In this document: piece after piece, positions 18,639 through 27,593 of the stretch
Layout: the number at the start of each line of letters is the position of its first letter
Position numbering within the stretch: the first letter of the stretch is position 1
Notes under the pieces: model-generated
The model's database searches: none
What the model was told of the DNA's origin: nothing
What the model saw: only the letters and a program-made list of their open reading frames with translations
Assembly: GCF_014836335.1 (NCBI RefSeq)
Contig: NZ_JACSRA010000006.1
Span: 1-64,000 of the forward strand
DNA: 64,000 nucleotides
DNA from: Clostridium cibarium
Lineage (GTDB): Bacteria > Bacillota > Clostridia > Clostridiales > Clostridiaceae
Reading direction: 5' to 3'
Made by a program: the position numbers and the translations under genes

Positions 18639-19191
18639 TTCTTATCTCCTTTTTAAAAACATATCTTCTTAATCCACCATATTTTAACTTATCAGCTTCT
18701 ATAGTATAATTTAATGATTTAAATGTATTTACACTATAAATATTATATGGAGATGCTGTAGCACTTAAAATTTTCATATTATTTTTTATAGCTTCTTTTT
18801 CTAATACTTCACAAATTTTTTTCTGTAATCTATTACCTCTATATTTTTCACTTACTAAAGTTGATTCAATTTGTCCAACTCTTAACAATTCTTCCCCTTC
18901 TAGCATTAAATCATAACCATAATTATGATTATCGTATCCATATTCACAATATACTCCCATAGCAATCAACGAATCATCATCTAGAAAGCACCCTAATATC
19001 TTTCCATTTTCCCTAATGCTCTTCTTAAATTCCTCTTTACTTGAAGGTGAATACCATTCTTTTTCCTTAAGTCCTTCCATTATTTCATCTTGCAGGTCCA
19101 TTATTTTATCTAGATAACTCTCATCAAGGATCTTAAACTTTACACTAATCATACTTCCATCCTTTTCTCTAATTTCCAACTCAAAACTCAT
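18625..19191 (-). CDS. GNAT family N-acetyltransferase
   Basis: A 188-residue acetyltransferase. The acetyl-CoA pyrophosphate loop is recognisable as VSEKYRGNRLQKKICEVLE, followed by AIKNNMKILSATASPYNIYSVNTFKSLNY, the usual motif B region. I chose ATG 19191, preceded by GAGGG, over the GTG at 19203. The substrate cannot be predicted. First gene of a two-gene unit with the AI-2E-type transporter. Confidence 0.82.
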   Translation of the reverse strand: MSFELEIREKDGSMISVKFKILDESYLDKIMDLQDEIMEGLKEKEWYSPSSKEEFKKSIRENGKILGCFLDDDSLIAMGVYCEYGYDNHNYGYDLMLEGEELLRVGQIESTLVSEKYRGNRLQKKICEVLEKEAIKNNMKILSATASPYNIYSVNTFKSLNYTIEADKLKYGGLRRYVFKKEIRNELF

Positions 19192-19240
19192 AAAATCCCT
19201 CACTTATTTAAATAATACTTATATACTATCATAAATAGGC

Positions 19241-19277
19241 AAAAAAAAAGAAGAGTAAATTTAAATTGACTCTCCTT
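19241..19277 (-). terminator. Terminator after the GntR gene and mini-ORF
   Basis: On the minus strand GGAGAGT and ACTCTTC pair, with one G-U, around an AT-rich loop and are followed by nine T residues. Confidence 0.6.
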
Positions 19278-19290
19278 TTAAATATATATT

Positions 19291-19422
19291 TTATGATTGA
19301 AATTGTTCTTCTGTTTGACCCTTTTTCTCTAACTTAAATCCACTCATATACATAGCTTTTATAAATAGAAATCAAACTACAGATACTACCATTATAGTGA
19401 TTTTATTCATCTTGGAATCCAT
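19291..19422 (-). pseudogene. Small membrane-protein ORF broken by an in-frame UGA
   Basis: Directly after the GntR stop codon an ATG (19422) opens a 43-codon frame ending in TAA at 19291, but codon 17 is TGA. The parts read MDSKMNKITIMVVSVV, stop, then FLFIKAMYMSGFKLEKKG and a short polar tail. Together they look like one transmembrane helix with a charged C-terminal end, and a Trp (TGG) at the stop would restore it. No ribosome binding site better than AT-rich sequence is seen. Probably a decayed or mutated small protein; I do not recognise the family. Confidence 0.45.
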
Positions 19423-19430
19423 TACATTTA

Positions 19431-20141
19431 TTACCTTACACTTATACTTTTAAATTCAAATCTATCACTTCTATGATGTGATTTTGAATATTCATATGGC
19501 TGTCCATTATCTAAAAATGCAATTTGCTCAACCTCTAATATTGGAAAATTCTCTGCAATTTCTAAATTTTCTTGTTCTAATTCATTAGGTAATAATGCTC
19601 TCACAGTTCTGTGAGCACTTTTTATTTTAAGTTTTAATGTTTCTTCTATGTATTTATAAATTGAATTTCTTAACACATCTTTTTTAAGACCTGGAATTAT
19701 ATCGATTGGCATATAGGTATATTCAATTACATATGGATCATTATCAGCATATCTAACACGACATATATAGTAAACAAATTCATCTGTTTCCATCTTTAAT
19801 TTATTTGCAATCTCTTCTGTTGGATTAATTACTTGAAATTCAATAATCTTTGAAACTATTTCTTTATTTTTAAAATTTCCAGAAAAACCTGTGAATTGAC
19901 TTGATGCACTTACATCTGAAACTTCGTTATAATCCACATCTTTAACAAATGTTCCTGATCCTCTTCTTTTTACTACTGAGCCACTCATTACAAGTTTATC
20001 CATAGCCTTTTTTATCGTTATTCTACTCACACCATATTGTACACACATTTCTTTTTCTAAAGGTAATTGATCATTTGGCAAATATTCACCACTATTTATC
20101 TTATGTTGTATATCCAACGCAATTTCTTCATATTTTAACAT
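19431..20141 (-). CDS. GntR family (HutC/UTRA type) transcriptional regulator
   Basis: A 236-residue repressor. The N-terminal winged helix (about 1-70) contains LPLEKEMCVQYGVSRITIKKAMDKL and GSGTFV. A C-terminal UTRA ligand domain (about 90-230) follows with YICRVRYADNDPYVIEYTYMP and a terminal SKSHHRSDRFEF. HutC-type members usually sense sugars or sugar phosphates or, less often, amino-acid derivatives. The ATG follows AAGGAGG. It is divergent from the cysteine-synthase-like gene, a possible target together with itself. Confidence 0.9.
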   Translation of the reverse strand: MLKYEEIALDIQHKINSGEYLPNDQLPLEKEMCVQYGVSRITIKKAMDKLVMSGSVVKRRGSGTFVKDVDYNEVSDVSASSQFTGFSGNFKNKEIVSKIIEFQVINPTEEIANKLKMETDEFVYYICRVRYADNDPYVIEYTYMPIDIIPGLKKDVLRNSIYKYIEETLKLKIKSAHRTVRALLPNELEQENLEIAENFPILEVEQIAFLDNGQPYEYSKSHHRSDRFEFKSISVR

Positions 20142-20239
20142 CTCAATTCCTCCTTATATAAAATGGCTTTTACTACTTACATATAATATACTTTTTCTTA
20201 AATAACATTATATCATTATATTTGGATAATTAAATATTA

Positions 20240-20269
20240 TTGTCAATATTTATAAACTCAACATATACA
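20240..20269 (+). promoter_or_regulatory. Candidate promoter of the cysteine-synthase-like gene
   Basis: TTGTCA (20240-20245), 18-nt spacer, TATACA (20264-20269), 33 nt before the start codon. Confidence 0.4.
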
Positions 20270-20302
20270 TATATTAACTAGCATTAAAATTAAGGAGACT
20301 AT

Positions 20303-21313
20303 ATGGATACGGTTCCTGATAAAATTGCCGAACTAGAAAAACTTATTGGTAAAACTCCACTTATTGAAATCGATTTTAATTATAAGCATAAGGAATGTAA
20401 AATCTATTCAAAACTTGAATACTATAATTATACTGGAAGCATTAAAGATAGAATGGCTTTGTACATATTAAAAAAAGCCTATAACAAAGCTCATATAAAA
20501 AATAATTATACTATCATCGAAGCAACTAGTGGAAATGCAGGAATTTCTTTTTCTGCCATTGGTACTTATCTTGGAAATAAAGTTGAAATATACACGCCAG
20601 ATTGGATCAGTGAAGAAAGTAAACTGATATTAAAAAGTTTTGGAGCGAAACTTCATTTAATTTCTCAAAGTGATGGTGGTTTCTTAGAATGTATAGTTCA
20701 AATAATAGAAAGAGCTAATACAAATAACAATATATTCCTACCATCACAATTTTCTAATGAAGATAATATTTCTGCTCATTATTTATCAACTGGTCCAGAA
20801 ATACTAAATATCCTTCTAAAAAATAATATATCTCCTTCTGCCTTTGTTGCTGGTGTTGGTACTGGCGGAACTTTAATGGGAGTTGGAAAATACTTAAATG
20901 AATATAATAATTCAATAAAACTCTACCCCATTGAACCATTAAATTCTCCTATTCTTTCAGCTAAAAAAGAATTTTGTAAACATAGAATTCAAGGAATTGC
21001 AGATGAATTTATTCCGCCATTATTAAAACTTGATAAACTCCATAAAATTATCTCAATTGATGATGGAGATGCAATAATAATGGCACAAATGCTGGCATCT
21101 AAGCTAGGTTTAGGAGTAGGCATATCTTCTGGTGCTAATTTTTTAGGATGTGTAAAAGCTTTAGATATATTAGGATCTGATGCTGAAATAGCTACTATTT
21201 TCCCTGATGATAATAGAAAGTATCTTAGGTCCTATTTAGAAAAAACAGAGCCTCCCCAAAATAATTTTTTGTCACCTTCCATTGAACTTATAGGAATTAA
21301 AACTCTTATTTAA
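20303..21313 (+). CDS. Cysteine synthase-like PLP enzyme (beta-substituting family)
   Basis: A 336-residue fold-type II PLP enzyme of the cysteine synthase/cystathionine beta-synthase family. K48 in GSIKDRMA is the Schiff-base lysine. TSGNAG (75-80) is the substrate-binding loop and GVGTGGTLMGVG the phosphate-binding loop. Near the C-terminus SSGANFLG and IFPDDNRKYL replace the usual GDSGERYL-type ending. It differs from housekeeping CysK (N-terminal KIGKTPL becomes LIGKTPL, and Asn becomes Gly in SGNAG), so the nucleophile and product are uncertain. AAGGAG precedes the ATG. Confidence 0.82.
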   Translation: MDTVPDKIAELEKLIGKTPLIEIDFNYKHKECKIYSKLEYYNYTGSIKDRMALYILKKAYNKAHIKNNYTIIEATSGNAGISFSAIGTYLGNKVEIYTPDWISEESKLILKSFGAKLHLISQSDGGFLECIVQIIERANTNNNIFLPSQFSNEDNISAHYLSTGPEILNILLKNNISPSAFVAGVGTGGTLMGVGKYLNEYNNSIKLYPIEPLNSPILSAKKEFCKHRIQGIADEFIPPLLKLDKLHKIISIDDGDAIIMAQMLASKLGLGVGISSGANFLGCVKALDILGSDAEIATIFPDDNRKYLRSYLEKTEPPQNNFLSPSIELIGIKTLI

Positions 21314-21327
21314 TATAAATAAAAGAA

Positions 21328-21367
21328 CTCCATTGAAGGTTTCTTAACCGCCAATGGAGCTTTTTTA
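21328..21367 (+). terminator. Terminator of the cysteine-synthase-like gene
   Basis: CTCCATTG pairs with CAATGGAG across a 16-nt loop and is followed by CTTTTTTATT. Confidence 0.85.
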
Positions 21368-21380
21368 TTATAATAACTTA

Positions 21381-22175
21381 TTAATTAAATTCATATGCTA
21401 CATCTTCTGCTCTATGTGCATCAGAACCATATACTTCTGTAATATTATATTTTTTTATTAGTTCCATCAATATTCCTGAAGGATACTCTTCTCTGCAATA
21501 TTCTTTTCTTATTCCTGCTGTATTATGATCTATTTCATAATTTCTATCCTTTATCTCTTTTACTATTTCCTCAAGAAGTTCTCTATTTTTATATTCAAAT
21601 GGAAATTCTTTATTAAATATTCTTACTAAGGTAGAATGTCCTATCCTTTTCGGTTTAAATATACCCATGTCTGATTTTATAGATTTTAATAAGGTCTGAA
21701 AATATTTATCATATAACTTTTCTAAACTTCCAATAGCCTCTATAACTTCATTAAAAACTGCTTTATTATAGTCTATACAATAATATTTACTATCAATTTT
21801 CAAAAAATGTACTGAAAGTATACTATCTTCTATGTTCATTCCATACTTATATAAAATTTCTCTAGTCTGTTTTTCAAGTCCTTCAATATAATCTATCTCT
21901 GTGCCAATATTTATTTTAATCTTTCCTCCATATTTTTTTTTAACCTGCTCTAATTCTACTAAGTATTTAATAAATTCCTCTTCCTTTGGAGAACTTTCTA
22001 ATATTATTTTTTCATCTATAAATCCTTTTGGTAAAGGCATATGTTCTGTAAAAGAAATTTCTTTCAACCCTTTTTCTAAAGCTTTTTCCACATATTTATC
22101 AAAACCATCATTTGTACCATGTGGACAATAAGGCGAATGTATATGACCATCTCTCACTATCTTATTTACTTCCAT
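21381..22175 (-). CDS. PHP-domain phosphatase, HisJ (histidinol-phosphatase) type
   Basis: A 264-residue PHP-superfamily metal-dependent phosphatase. DGHIHSPYCPHG supplies the first metal ligands, FTEHMPLP the third motif, and GSDAHRAEDVAYEF the C-terminal Asp-His ligands. Length and motifs match HisJ/HisK histidinol-phosphatases of Firmicutes. No other his gene is adjacent; it is last in an operon after a radical SAM enzyme, a GH13 glycosidase and an isoprenoid-synthase-like protein. It could instead act on another phosphomonoester. It overlaps the previous gene by 10 nt. Confidence 0.82.
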   Translation of the reverse strand: MEVNKIVRDGHIHSPYCPHGTNDGFDKYVEKALEKGLKEISFTEHMPLPKGFIDEKIILESSPKEEEFIKYLVELEQVKKKYGGKIKINIGTEIDYIEGLEKQTREILYKYGMNIEDSILSVHFLKIDSKYYCIDYNKAVFNEVIEAIGSLEKLYDKYFQTLLKSIKSDMGIFKPKRIGHSTLVRIFNKEFPFEYKNRELLEEIVKEIKDRNYEIDHNTAGIRKEYCREEYPSGILMELIKKYNITEVYGSDAHRAEDVAYEFN

Positions 22176-23356
22176 ACACTCAAATCCTTTCCTTTAAACT
22201 TTTCTTCTAGCCTTATCCTTATATTCTCTATATATTTTATACTAAAAGGCAGGTATTCCTCAATTTTATTAACATATTCTTCAGAAAAAAAATTTTTACT
22301 CATTACTATTGAAAATAATATTAACATTACACAATTGTTTTTTATTAATTTCTTCAAGTTTGTTTTATTATTTAAAACACTATGTCCATCTATAAAATCA
22401 ATGGTAAAATTCAACAGTTTATTTGCTAATCTATCTAAGCAATATTTATTAGCTAGCTGCGACATTATAGTCATATGATTATTTTTTAGATCATTCTCAA
22501 TATCTTGAAGATCATCCCCTATTTGAAGTAAGAATCCATAACCTAGGCAGAAGTCCTCTTGTTCTTTTGATAGTTCTCCATTTATTAAATATCCATCTAC
22601 TAAAACTGATGCACTTCCTTTCTTGATAGAAATTCCAAGTATATCATTTTCATAAGGAATTGTTACATTTTCTTGCTGCTCTAAACTATTTATTTGTCCC
22701 TCTTGTATATTTATTAGACTATAATAAACCTTAGTATACGTTTTTCTATCAAAAATCATCTCTATACATTCAATCATTTTATCTATCTTTATCTCATTAT
22801 CTGTAATATCCAGCCGTTTCCCTCCCTTTAATCTATTAAGCAGTCTATCATTAAATTTTATCTTATCTATCATACTAACATTTACATCATCTAAATAATT
22901 ATCAGTATATGGATATAACATACTATACCCATATACTGCTTTATTAAACTCCACTTTATTAAAGAAAATAGCTTGAAGAATATTAGCAATCCATACATTT
23001 CTCGTCGCTTGTCCAATGCAATATATACTTATATCATTGTCAAATTCTTTTGCCATATTTATAAATTTTTTTGTACTTTCTATCATGCCATCCCTTACAT
23101 GCTCATCCATATACTGCAGTTTAAAAATCGGGTCATTTTTTATATACTTTTTAAGTAACTTCTCGCCTTCCTTACTCCATTCTTCAAAATTTTCTTTTCC
23201 CATTGGTTTAGAATCAATATAGCTACTAACCTTTTCCCAAATAACATCAAACTGTTTCTCTTTTTTCACTTTATCTGATAAACTTATTTTTTCTATATTA
23301 AAATTGGGCAAACTTGATGAACTCCACCACTTTTCTCGTAATAAATCATAATTCAT
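22166..23356 (-). CDS. Class I isoprenoid-biosynthesis-fold protein (prenyl/terpene synthase-like)
   Basis: A 396-residue, mostly helical cytoplasmic protein. Two Asp-rich segments match the metal-binding motifs of class I prenyltransferases: TDNYLDD (151-157) and GDDLQDIEND (280-289). Between them lies KKGSAS (245-250), at the place of the conserved KTA segment. The N-terminal 100 residues are unlike ordinary polyprenyl synthases and the first motif is DX3DD rather than DDX2D, so its activity (chain elongation, cyclisation or neither) is open. GAGG precedes the ATG. It is co-transcribed with a GH13 enzyme and a PHP phosphatase; no MEP or mevalonate gene is nearby. Confidence 0.7.
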   Translation of the reverse strand: MNYDLLREKWWSSSSLPNFNIEKISLSDKVKKEKQFDVIWEKVSSYIDSKPMGKENFEEWSKEGEKLLKKYIKNDPIFKLQYMDEHVRDGMIESTKKFINMAKEFDNDISIYCIGQATRNVWIANILQAIFFNKVEFNKAVYGYSMLYPYTDNYLDDVNVSMIDKIKFNDRLLNRLKGGKRLDITDNEIKIDKMIECIEMIFDRKTYTKVYYSLINIQEGQINSLEQQENVTIPYENDILGISIKKGSASVLVDGYLINGELSKEQEDFCLGYGFLLQIGDDLQDIENDLKNNHMTIMSQLANKYCLDRLANKLLNFTIDFIDGHSVLNNKTNLKKLIKNNCVMLILFSIVMSKNFFSEEYVNKIEEYLPFSIKYIENIRIRLEEKFKGKDLSVWK

Positions 23357-23424
23357 ATCAATTCCTCTAATATCTCTTTTTTAATCAATTATTATATTAT
23401 TCTTATGTAAAAACAAGAAACTAA

Positions 23425-24774
23425 CTAAGTTTCTTGCTCTTCCAATATTTTGCTATCATAAGGTTTTGCCATTATACTAACTTTTCCTTCTAATACTTTT
23501 ATTATTTCATCTTCATTAAGCCTATTTACTAACTTCTTATTATCACCTATCCTAAATTCCAACTTCTCCTCCTTATCTGAAAGATTTAATACTACATATA
23601 TATTTTTTCCATTATATGACCTCTTAAAGATAAGTTGAAAATTTTTTGTAACTATCTCAGAAAAATCTCCATTTCTTATAACTTCTAACTCTCTTCTCAA
23701 TTTGCCTAACTTCTTTATATGCAAATATAGTTTTTCATTTTTATTTAATATATTATTGATATCAAGACTAGGTCTCAAATCATCATCCAAGCCATCATGC
23801 TTTATGCCTTCTAATCCCCATTCACTTCCATAGTAAATCGAAGGAATTCCTGGCATACAGTATAATAAAGTATATACATTGTACAAATGCTTCTTATCTT
23901 TTAAAGTGCTAGCTATTCTATTAACATCATGATTGTCGACAAAATTATAAAGATGTAAGTCTTTATATATTCCAAAATTCCCATGCTGTCTATTCATTGA
24001 ATATGCTATTTCAAAATAATTCTTTTCATTATGTGAAGAGTAAATTCCTTTGTAACATTCGTAATTTGTCACAGAATCTAGCATTTTCTCATTTGCCCAT
24101 AATTTATAATCTCCATGTATAACTTCCCCCATTAACCAAAAATCATTTTTCTTACTTTTACAAAAAGTATTCAAACATTCAAAAAAGTTTCTATCCATAT
24201 AATCCGCTGCATCTAATCTTAAGCCATCAATTTCAAATTCTTCTATCCAAAACTTAATAACCTCAAATATATAATCCATAACTTCTTTATTCATAATATT
24301 TAATTTAACTAAATTATAATGACCATTCCACCCTTCGTAGGTAAAATCATCTCCCATAGGGCTTTTTTCATTGAAATTTACATTCTTAAACCAATTGATA
24401 TATAAAGATTTTTCTCTATTCTTTTTAAGATCTTCAAAGGCCCAAAATTCTCTTCCAACATGATTAAAAACCCCATCTAAAACTATCTTTATATCTTCCT
24501 TATGAAGTTCTTTACAAACTTTTTTAAAATCTATATTAGTTCCCAGTCTTTTATCTATCATAAAATAATCCTTTGTATCATATCCGTGTTCACTTGATTC
24601 AAATATAGGACCAAAATAAATAGCATTAATAGAAAGCTTTTTTAAATGTGGTATCCATTCCAATACTTTATTAATTCTATTTACTGATTTCTTTTCATTA
24701 TTAATCTTTGGTGCTCCACAAAAACCTAATGGGTAAATATGATAAAATATACTTTCATTAATCCATTCATTCAT
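23425..24774 (-). CDS. Alpha-amylase family glycosyl hydrolase (GH13)
   Basis: A 449-residue cytoplasmic enzyme without signal peptide. The (beta/alpha)8 barrel has the GH13 regions DGVFNH (100-105), nucleophile Asp188 in GLRLDAA, acid/base Glu217 in LMGEVI, and Asp283 in FVDNHD. It ends with a short beta domain (about 370-449). The pattern fits the intracellular cyclomaltodextrinase/neopullulanase-like group that trims maltodextrins, but lacks that group's N-terminal dimerisation domain. GGGAGG precedes the ATG. Second gene in the operon, 27 nt after the radical SAM gene. Confidence 0.88.
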   Translation of the reverse strand: MNEWINESIFYHIYPLGFCGAPKINNEKKSVNRINKVLEWIPHLKKLSINAIYFGPIFESSEHGYDTKDYFMIDKRLGTNIDFKKVCKELHKEDIKIVLDGVFNHVGREFWAFEDLKKNREKSLYINWFKNVNFNEKSPMGDDFTYEGWNGHYNLVKLNIMNKEVMDYIFEVIKFWIEEFEIDGLRLDAADYMDRNFFECLNTFCKSKKNDFWLMGEVIHGDYKLWANEKMLDSVTNYECYKGIYSSHNEKNYFEIAYSMNRQHGNFGIYKDLHLYNFVDNHDVNRIASTLKDKKHLYNVYTLLYCMPGIPSIYYGSEWGLEGIKHDGLDDDLRPSLDINNILNKNEKLYLHIKKLGKLRRELEVIRNGDFSEIVTKNFQLIFKRSYNGKNIYVVLNLSDKEEKLEFRIGDNKKLVNRLNEDEIIKVLEGKVSIMAKPYDSKILEEQET

Positions 24775-24801
24775 TTTTTTCCTCCCTTATCTAAACACTT
24801 T

Positions 24802-25695
24802 TTAAAACCAACTTAATTGTTCTTCTTCATAATATTTTTTATAACCCTTTATTATATCTTTCATTTTATAACATATTCCATATTTATTACATTCATTAAC
24901 AAAAACTTTCCATAAAGAATCAGCCCATTTTGATCTACACTCATAGTCATTTCCATATGTATCAATATATTTTTTTACAAGTTTTTCATCATGAAAAATT
25001 TCAGCTAATTTTTCGTAATAATATTGTCTTTGATAGTTTCTCAATGTTACCCCAATTCCTGTAGAATAAATAAATTTTGCTCCAGACTCATAAGCTTTTT
25101 TCACTATATTCTCTATATTCTCTGCATCATCATTAATAAAAGGTAATACTGGCATAAATAATACTCCAGTATAAATTCCACTTTCAGCTAACACTTTTAT
25201 AGCATCAAATCTCTCTGAAGATGAGCATACATTAGGTTCAATTTTTTTACATAGTTCATCATCATATGTTGTTATTGTTATTTTTACTATTACAGGAGAA
25301 TGTTCTTGTATCTTTTTTAATATATCTATATCTCTTATAATTAATGAACTCTTTGTCGCAATTGACACCCCAAAATTTAATGTATTTATTTCCTCTAATG
25401 CCGATCTAGTTAACTTTAACTTTTTCTCATATGGGTTATAAGGATCACTCATTGCTCCTGTTCCTACTACGCCTTTTCTTTTTTCTCCTCTTAATTCCCT
25501 TCTTATTATATTTATAGAATCCTTTTTAACTCTAACCTTTTCAAAATTACTAATCTTATAACAATCACTTCTGGAATCACAATATATACATCCATGACAA
25601 CATCCCTTATAAATATCCATATTGTAATTTACTCCAAACCATATGTTATTCTGACTATAATTTGATATTATATTTTTTGCAGCTATATATTCCAT
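24802..25695 (-). CDS. SPL-like radical SAM protein
   Basis: A 297-residue radical SAM enzyme. The cluster motif CX3CX2C is Cys32, Cys36 and Cys39 in CCHGCIYC. Downstream GTGAMSDPYNPYEK and ATKSSLIIRDID are characteristic of the Rv2578c/spore-photoproduct-lyase-like group. Members of that group have no settled reaction. It is the promoter-proximal gene of the operon that continues with GH13, isoprenoid-fold and PHP proteins. It is shorter than true spore photoproduct lyase (about 340), so DNA repair should not be assumed. Confidence 0.85.
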   Translation of the reverse strand: MEYIAAKNIISNYSQNNIWFGVNYNMDIYKGCCHGCIYCDSRSDCYKISNFEKVRVKKDSINIIRRELRGEKRKGVVGTGAMSDPYNPYEKKLKLTRSALEEINTLNFGVSIATKSSLIIRDIDILKKIQEHSPVIVKITITTYDDELCKKIEPNVCSSSERFDAIKVLAESGIYTGVLFMPVLPFINDDAENIENIVKKAYESGAKFIYSTGIGVTLRNYQRQYYYEKLAEIFHDEKLVKKYIDTYGNDYECRSKWADSLWKVFVNECNKYGICYKMKDIIKGYKKYYEEEQLSWF

Positions 25696-25908
25696 TTCTA
25701 CTCCTAATCCTATATTGACACAACCTTTTTGCCTACTTCAATTTATACAGTCTCAATATATTTCTTATTTTTCTATTTAATTATGTATTTTGACTAATAA
25801 ATACATATAAATTATGTTTAGTATATTTCTTTACACTTTATTTACATAACTGTAATAATAGTGTATACTTTTGCTTGGGAAGTTATATAAAATTAGGGGG
25901 AATTTGTT

Positions 25909-26463
25909 ATGAAAAAAACCTTATCATTACTATTAGCTTTTTCAATTTTTCTATTATGTGGATGCGGGAAAATTGATAAACCAACTTCTGTTGTAAATGA
26001 TTATTTTAATAACATTAAATCAGCAACAAATTCTGAATTAAGCAAAGAAATTGTTCCATTAATTGCAGACAGTAGTAACGACTCATTGACTAAAGAAACA
26101 ACAGATATTTTATCTGACGCCTTATCTAAACTTGAAGTAGAAACAACAGATGAGTCTATTGACTCAAACTCTGCCACAGTTTCTGTAAGTGTTAAAGGTA
26201 TTTCTTTATCTTCATCAATGAAATACTTGTTAGATAAAATTGAGTCTACTCCTGAATTACGTTCTTTAAATAAAGCTGATTTAAAAAATAGGATTACTGA
26301 AATTCTAATCGAGGGAATTAAAAATTCAGAACCAGAAGATCGTAAGGGAACATTAAACTTATCAAAAGAAAATAACAAATGGATACTGAACACCAGTGAT
26401 GATGATTTCAATAAAGTAATATGGGGTGTTACAGAATCTCAACTTAATTTGTTAAAGCACTAA
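25909..26463 (+). CDS. Putative lipoprotein
   Basis: A 184-residue exported lipoprotein: a lysine start, hydrophobic segment and lipobox LLCGC with Cys19 as the lipidated residue. The mature part begins PTSVVNDYFNNIKSATNSEL, like DUF4878/DUF5105-type cystatin-like lipoproteins of Firmicutes, and alternates helices and strands to a conserved-looking NLSKENNKWIL. The family call is tentative and no function is known. It has its own terminator and faces the Tim44-like gene. Confidence 0.75.
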   Translation: MKKTLSLLLAFSIFLLCGCGKIDKPTSVVNDYFNNIKSATNSELSKEIVPLIADSSNDSLTKETTDILSDALSKLEVETTDESIDSNSATVSVSVKGISLSSSMKYLLDKIESTPELRSLNKADLKNRITEILIEGIKNSEPEDRKGTLNLSKENNKWILNTSDDDFNKVIWGVTESQLNLLKH

Positions 26464-26467
26464 CATT

Positions 26468-26507
26468 AAATAAGGATACTAATCTTTTAAGACTAGTATC
26501 CTTATTT
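26468..26507. terminator. Bidirectional terminator
   Basis: A perfect 14-bp inverted repeat, AAATAAGGATACTA/TAGTATCCTTATTT, between convergent genes; its right end overlaps the last codon of the Tim44-like gene. Confidence 0.9.
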
Positions 26508-27240
26508 AATTTTGGGAAACCATGCTTAAAAATTTTCTTTGATCTACTTCTTCTTTTAACAATCTCTCATCTAAAACCCATTCTTCACCAACTAGGGCAA
26601 CTTTCCAATATTCAAATATCCTTTTTCGATTAGTATCACCTTCAACAATTTCTCCTGTTATATCACTTATTTTATAATCAATCATTGAAGCCTCAATATA
26701 GAACCACATATAATCTTTTTTATAATTATATTTAATCATTCCTACAGATCTAGTTGTAATTAATCTAATCTTGCTTAGTATGTTAATACTATGCTCTTTT
26801 TTCATATAGTCTATTTCTTTTTTATATTCATTATAAATACTTTCACTTATGTAATCTTTTGCAATATCTATATTACGCTTAGTCCACGCCTCTTGAATCT
26901 TATAAAATATTTCCTCAGTTCTATCTTCAATATCTACATAGTTCCAATCACAAAAATATTCTTCAGAATCTTCAATAAGTTTTACCTTTTCTTCAATATC
27001 ATTATCAATGCACGCTTTATATATAACTAATTCGCCACCAGCTAAAAAAATTATAATTGTCCATGAAATTAAATTTCCTATATTTGAATCTTCACTCCAA
27101 TTATTTTGTTCCTCATCTACTTTTTGAAAAGATCTAGATAATATACTGTTGTCTATCCTAAAAAAATATATAATTGATAATTGTAATAATATACAAAATA
27201 ATAACGGAAATAAGAATTTTAATTTCTTCTTTACTTTCAA
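26506..27240 (-). CDS. Tim44-like domain membrane protein
   Basis: A 244-residue protein with two predicted transmembrane helices (about 8-27 and 57-75) and a cytoplasmic or extracellular C-terminal domain (about 100-240). That domain reads like a bacterial Tim44-like (NTF2-fold) domain: EIFYKIQEAWTKRNIDIAKDYIS, then strands ending YWKVALVGEEWVLDE. Such proteins are common in Firmicutes and of unknown function. No operon partner. Confidence 0.7.
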   Translation of the reverse strand: MKVKKKLKFLFPLLFCILLQLSIIYFFRIDNSILSRSFQKVDEEQNNWSEDSNIGNLISWTIIIFLAGGELVIYKACIDNDIEEKVKLIEDSEEYFCDWNYVDIEDRTEEIFYKIQEAWTKRNIDIAKDYISESIYNEYKKEIDYMKKEHSINILSKIRLITTRSVGMIKYNYKKDYMWFYIEASMIDYKISDITGEIVEGDTNRKRIFEYWKVALVGEEWVLDERLLKEEVDQRKFLSMVSQN

Positions 27241-27530
27241 AACTTTTTCTCTCCTTTGCTTAAACCTTTAATACGTCTATTGTATGAAAAATAGTTTATT
27301 AAAACTGAATATTTTAATACTTCTAATAAGAATCTTTGCTTCATTATTGGCCTCTACTATTAAATTTTCATCTTATCAATTTAATCATATCCTATATTAT
27401 ACCATAAAATATAATTTTTAGAATAATTTATATTCCCCACTTACTATATATTTTAACTTTTTTTACTATTATTAACGATTTATTAATAGTTTATCTACAC
27501 ATATTCTTATCTCTAATGTTATATTTATAT

Positions 27531-27556
27531 TATCCAAATTATATATTAATTGGATA
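27531..27556. promoter_or_regulatory. Palindrome upstream of oleate hydratase gene
   Basis: TATCCAA and TTGGATA form an inverted repeat with a 12-nt spacer, 38 bp before the start codon of the oleate hydratase gene. It could be an operator. The rest of the 350-bp gap (27241-27593) holds only AT-rich promoter-like sequence. Confidence 0.4.
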
Positions 27557-27593
27557 TACGTTGAAATAACATTTATATTAAGGAGGACTTATA

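Noticed and set aside
19291-19422. Selenocysteine decoding of the internal UGA
   Set aside because: There is no SECIS-like hairpin just after the UGA, and the UGA lies in a transmembrane stretch with no redox motif.
21381-22175. Assignment of the PHP protein to a histidine operon
   Set aside because: No other his gene is adjacent, so only the protein-family call is kept.
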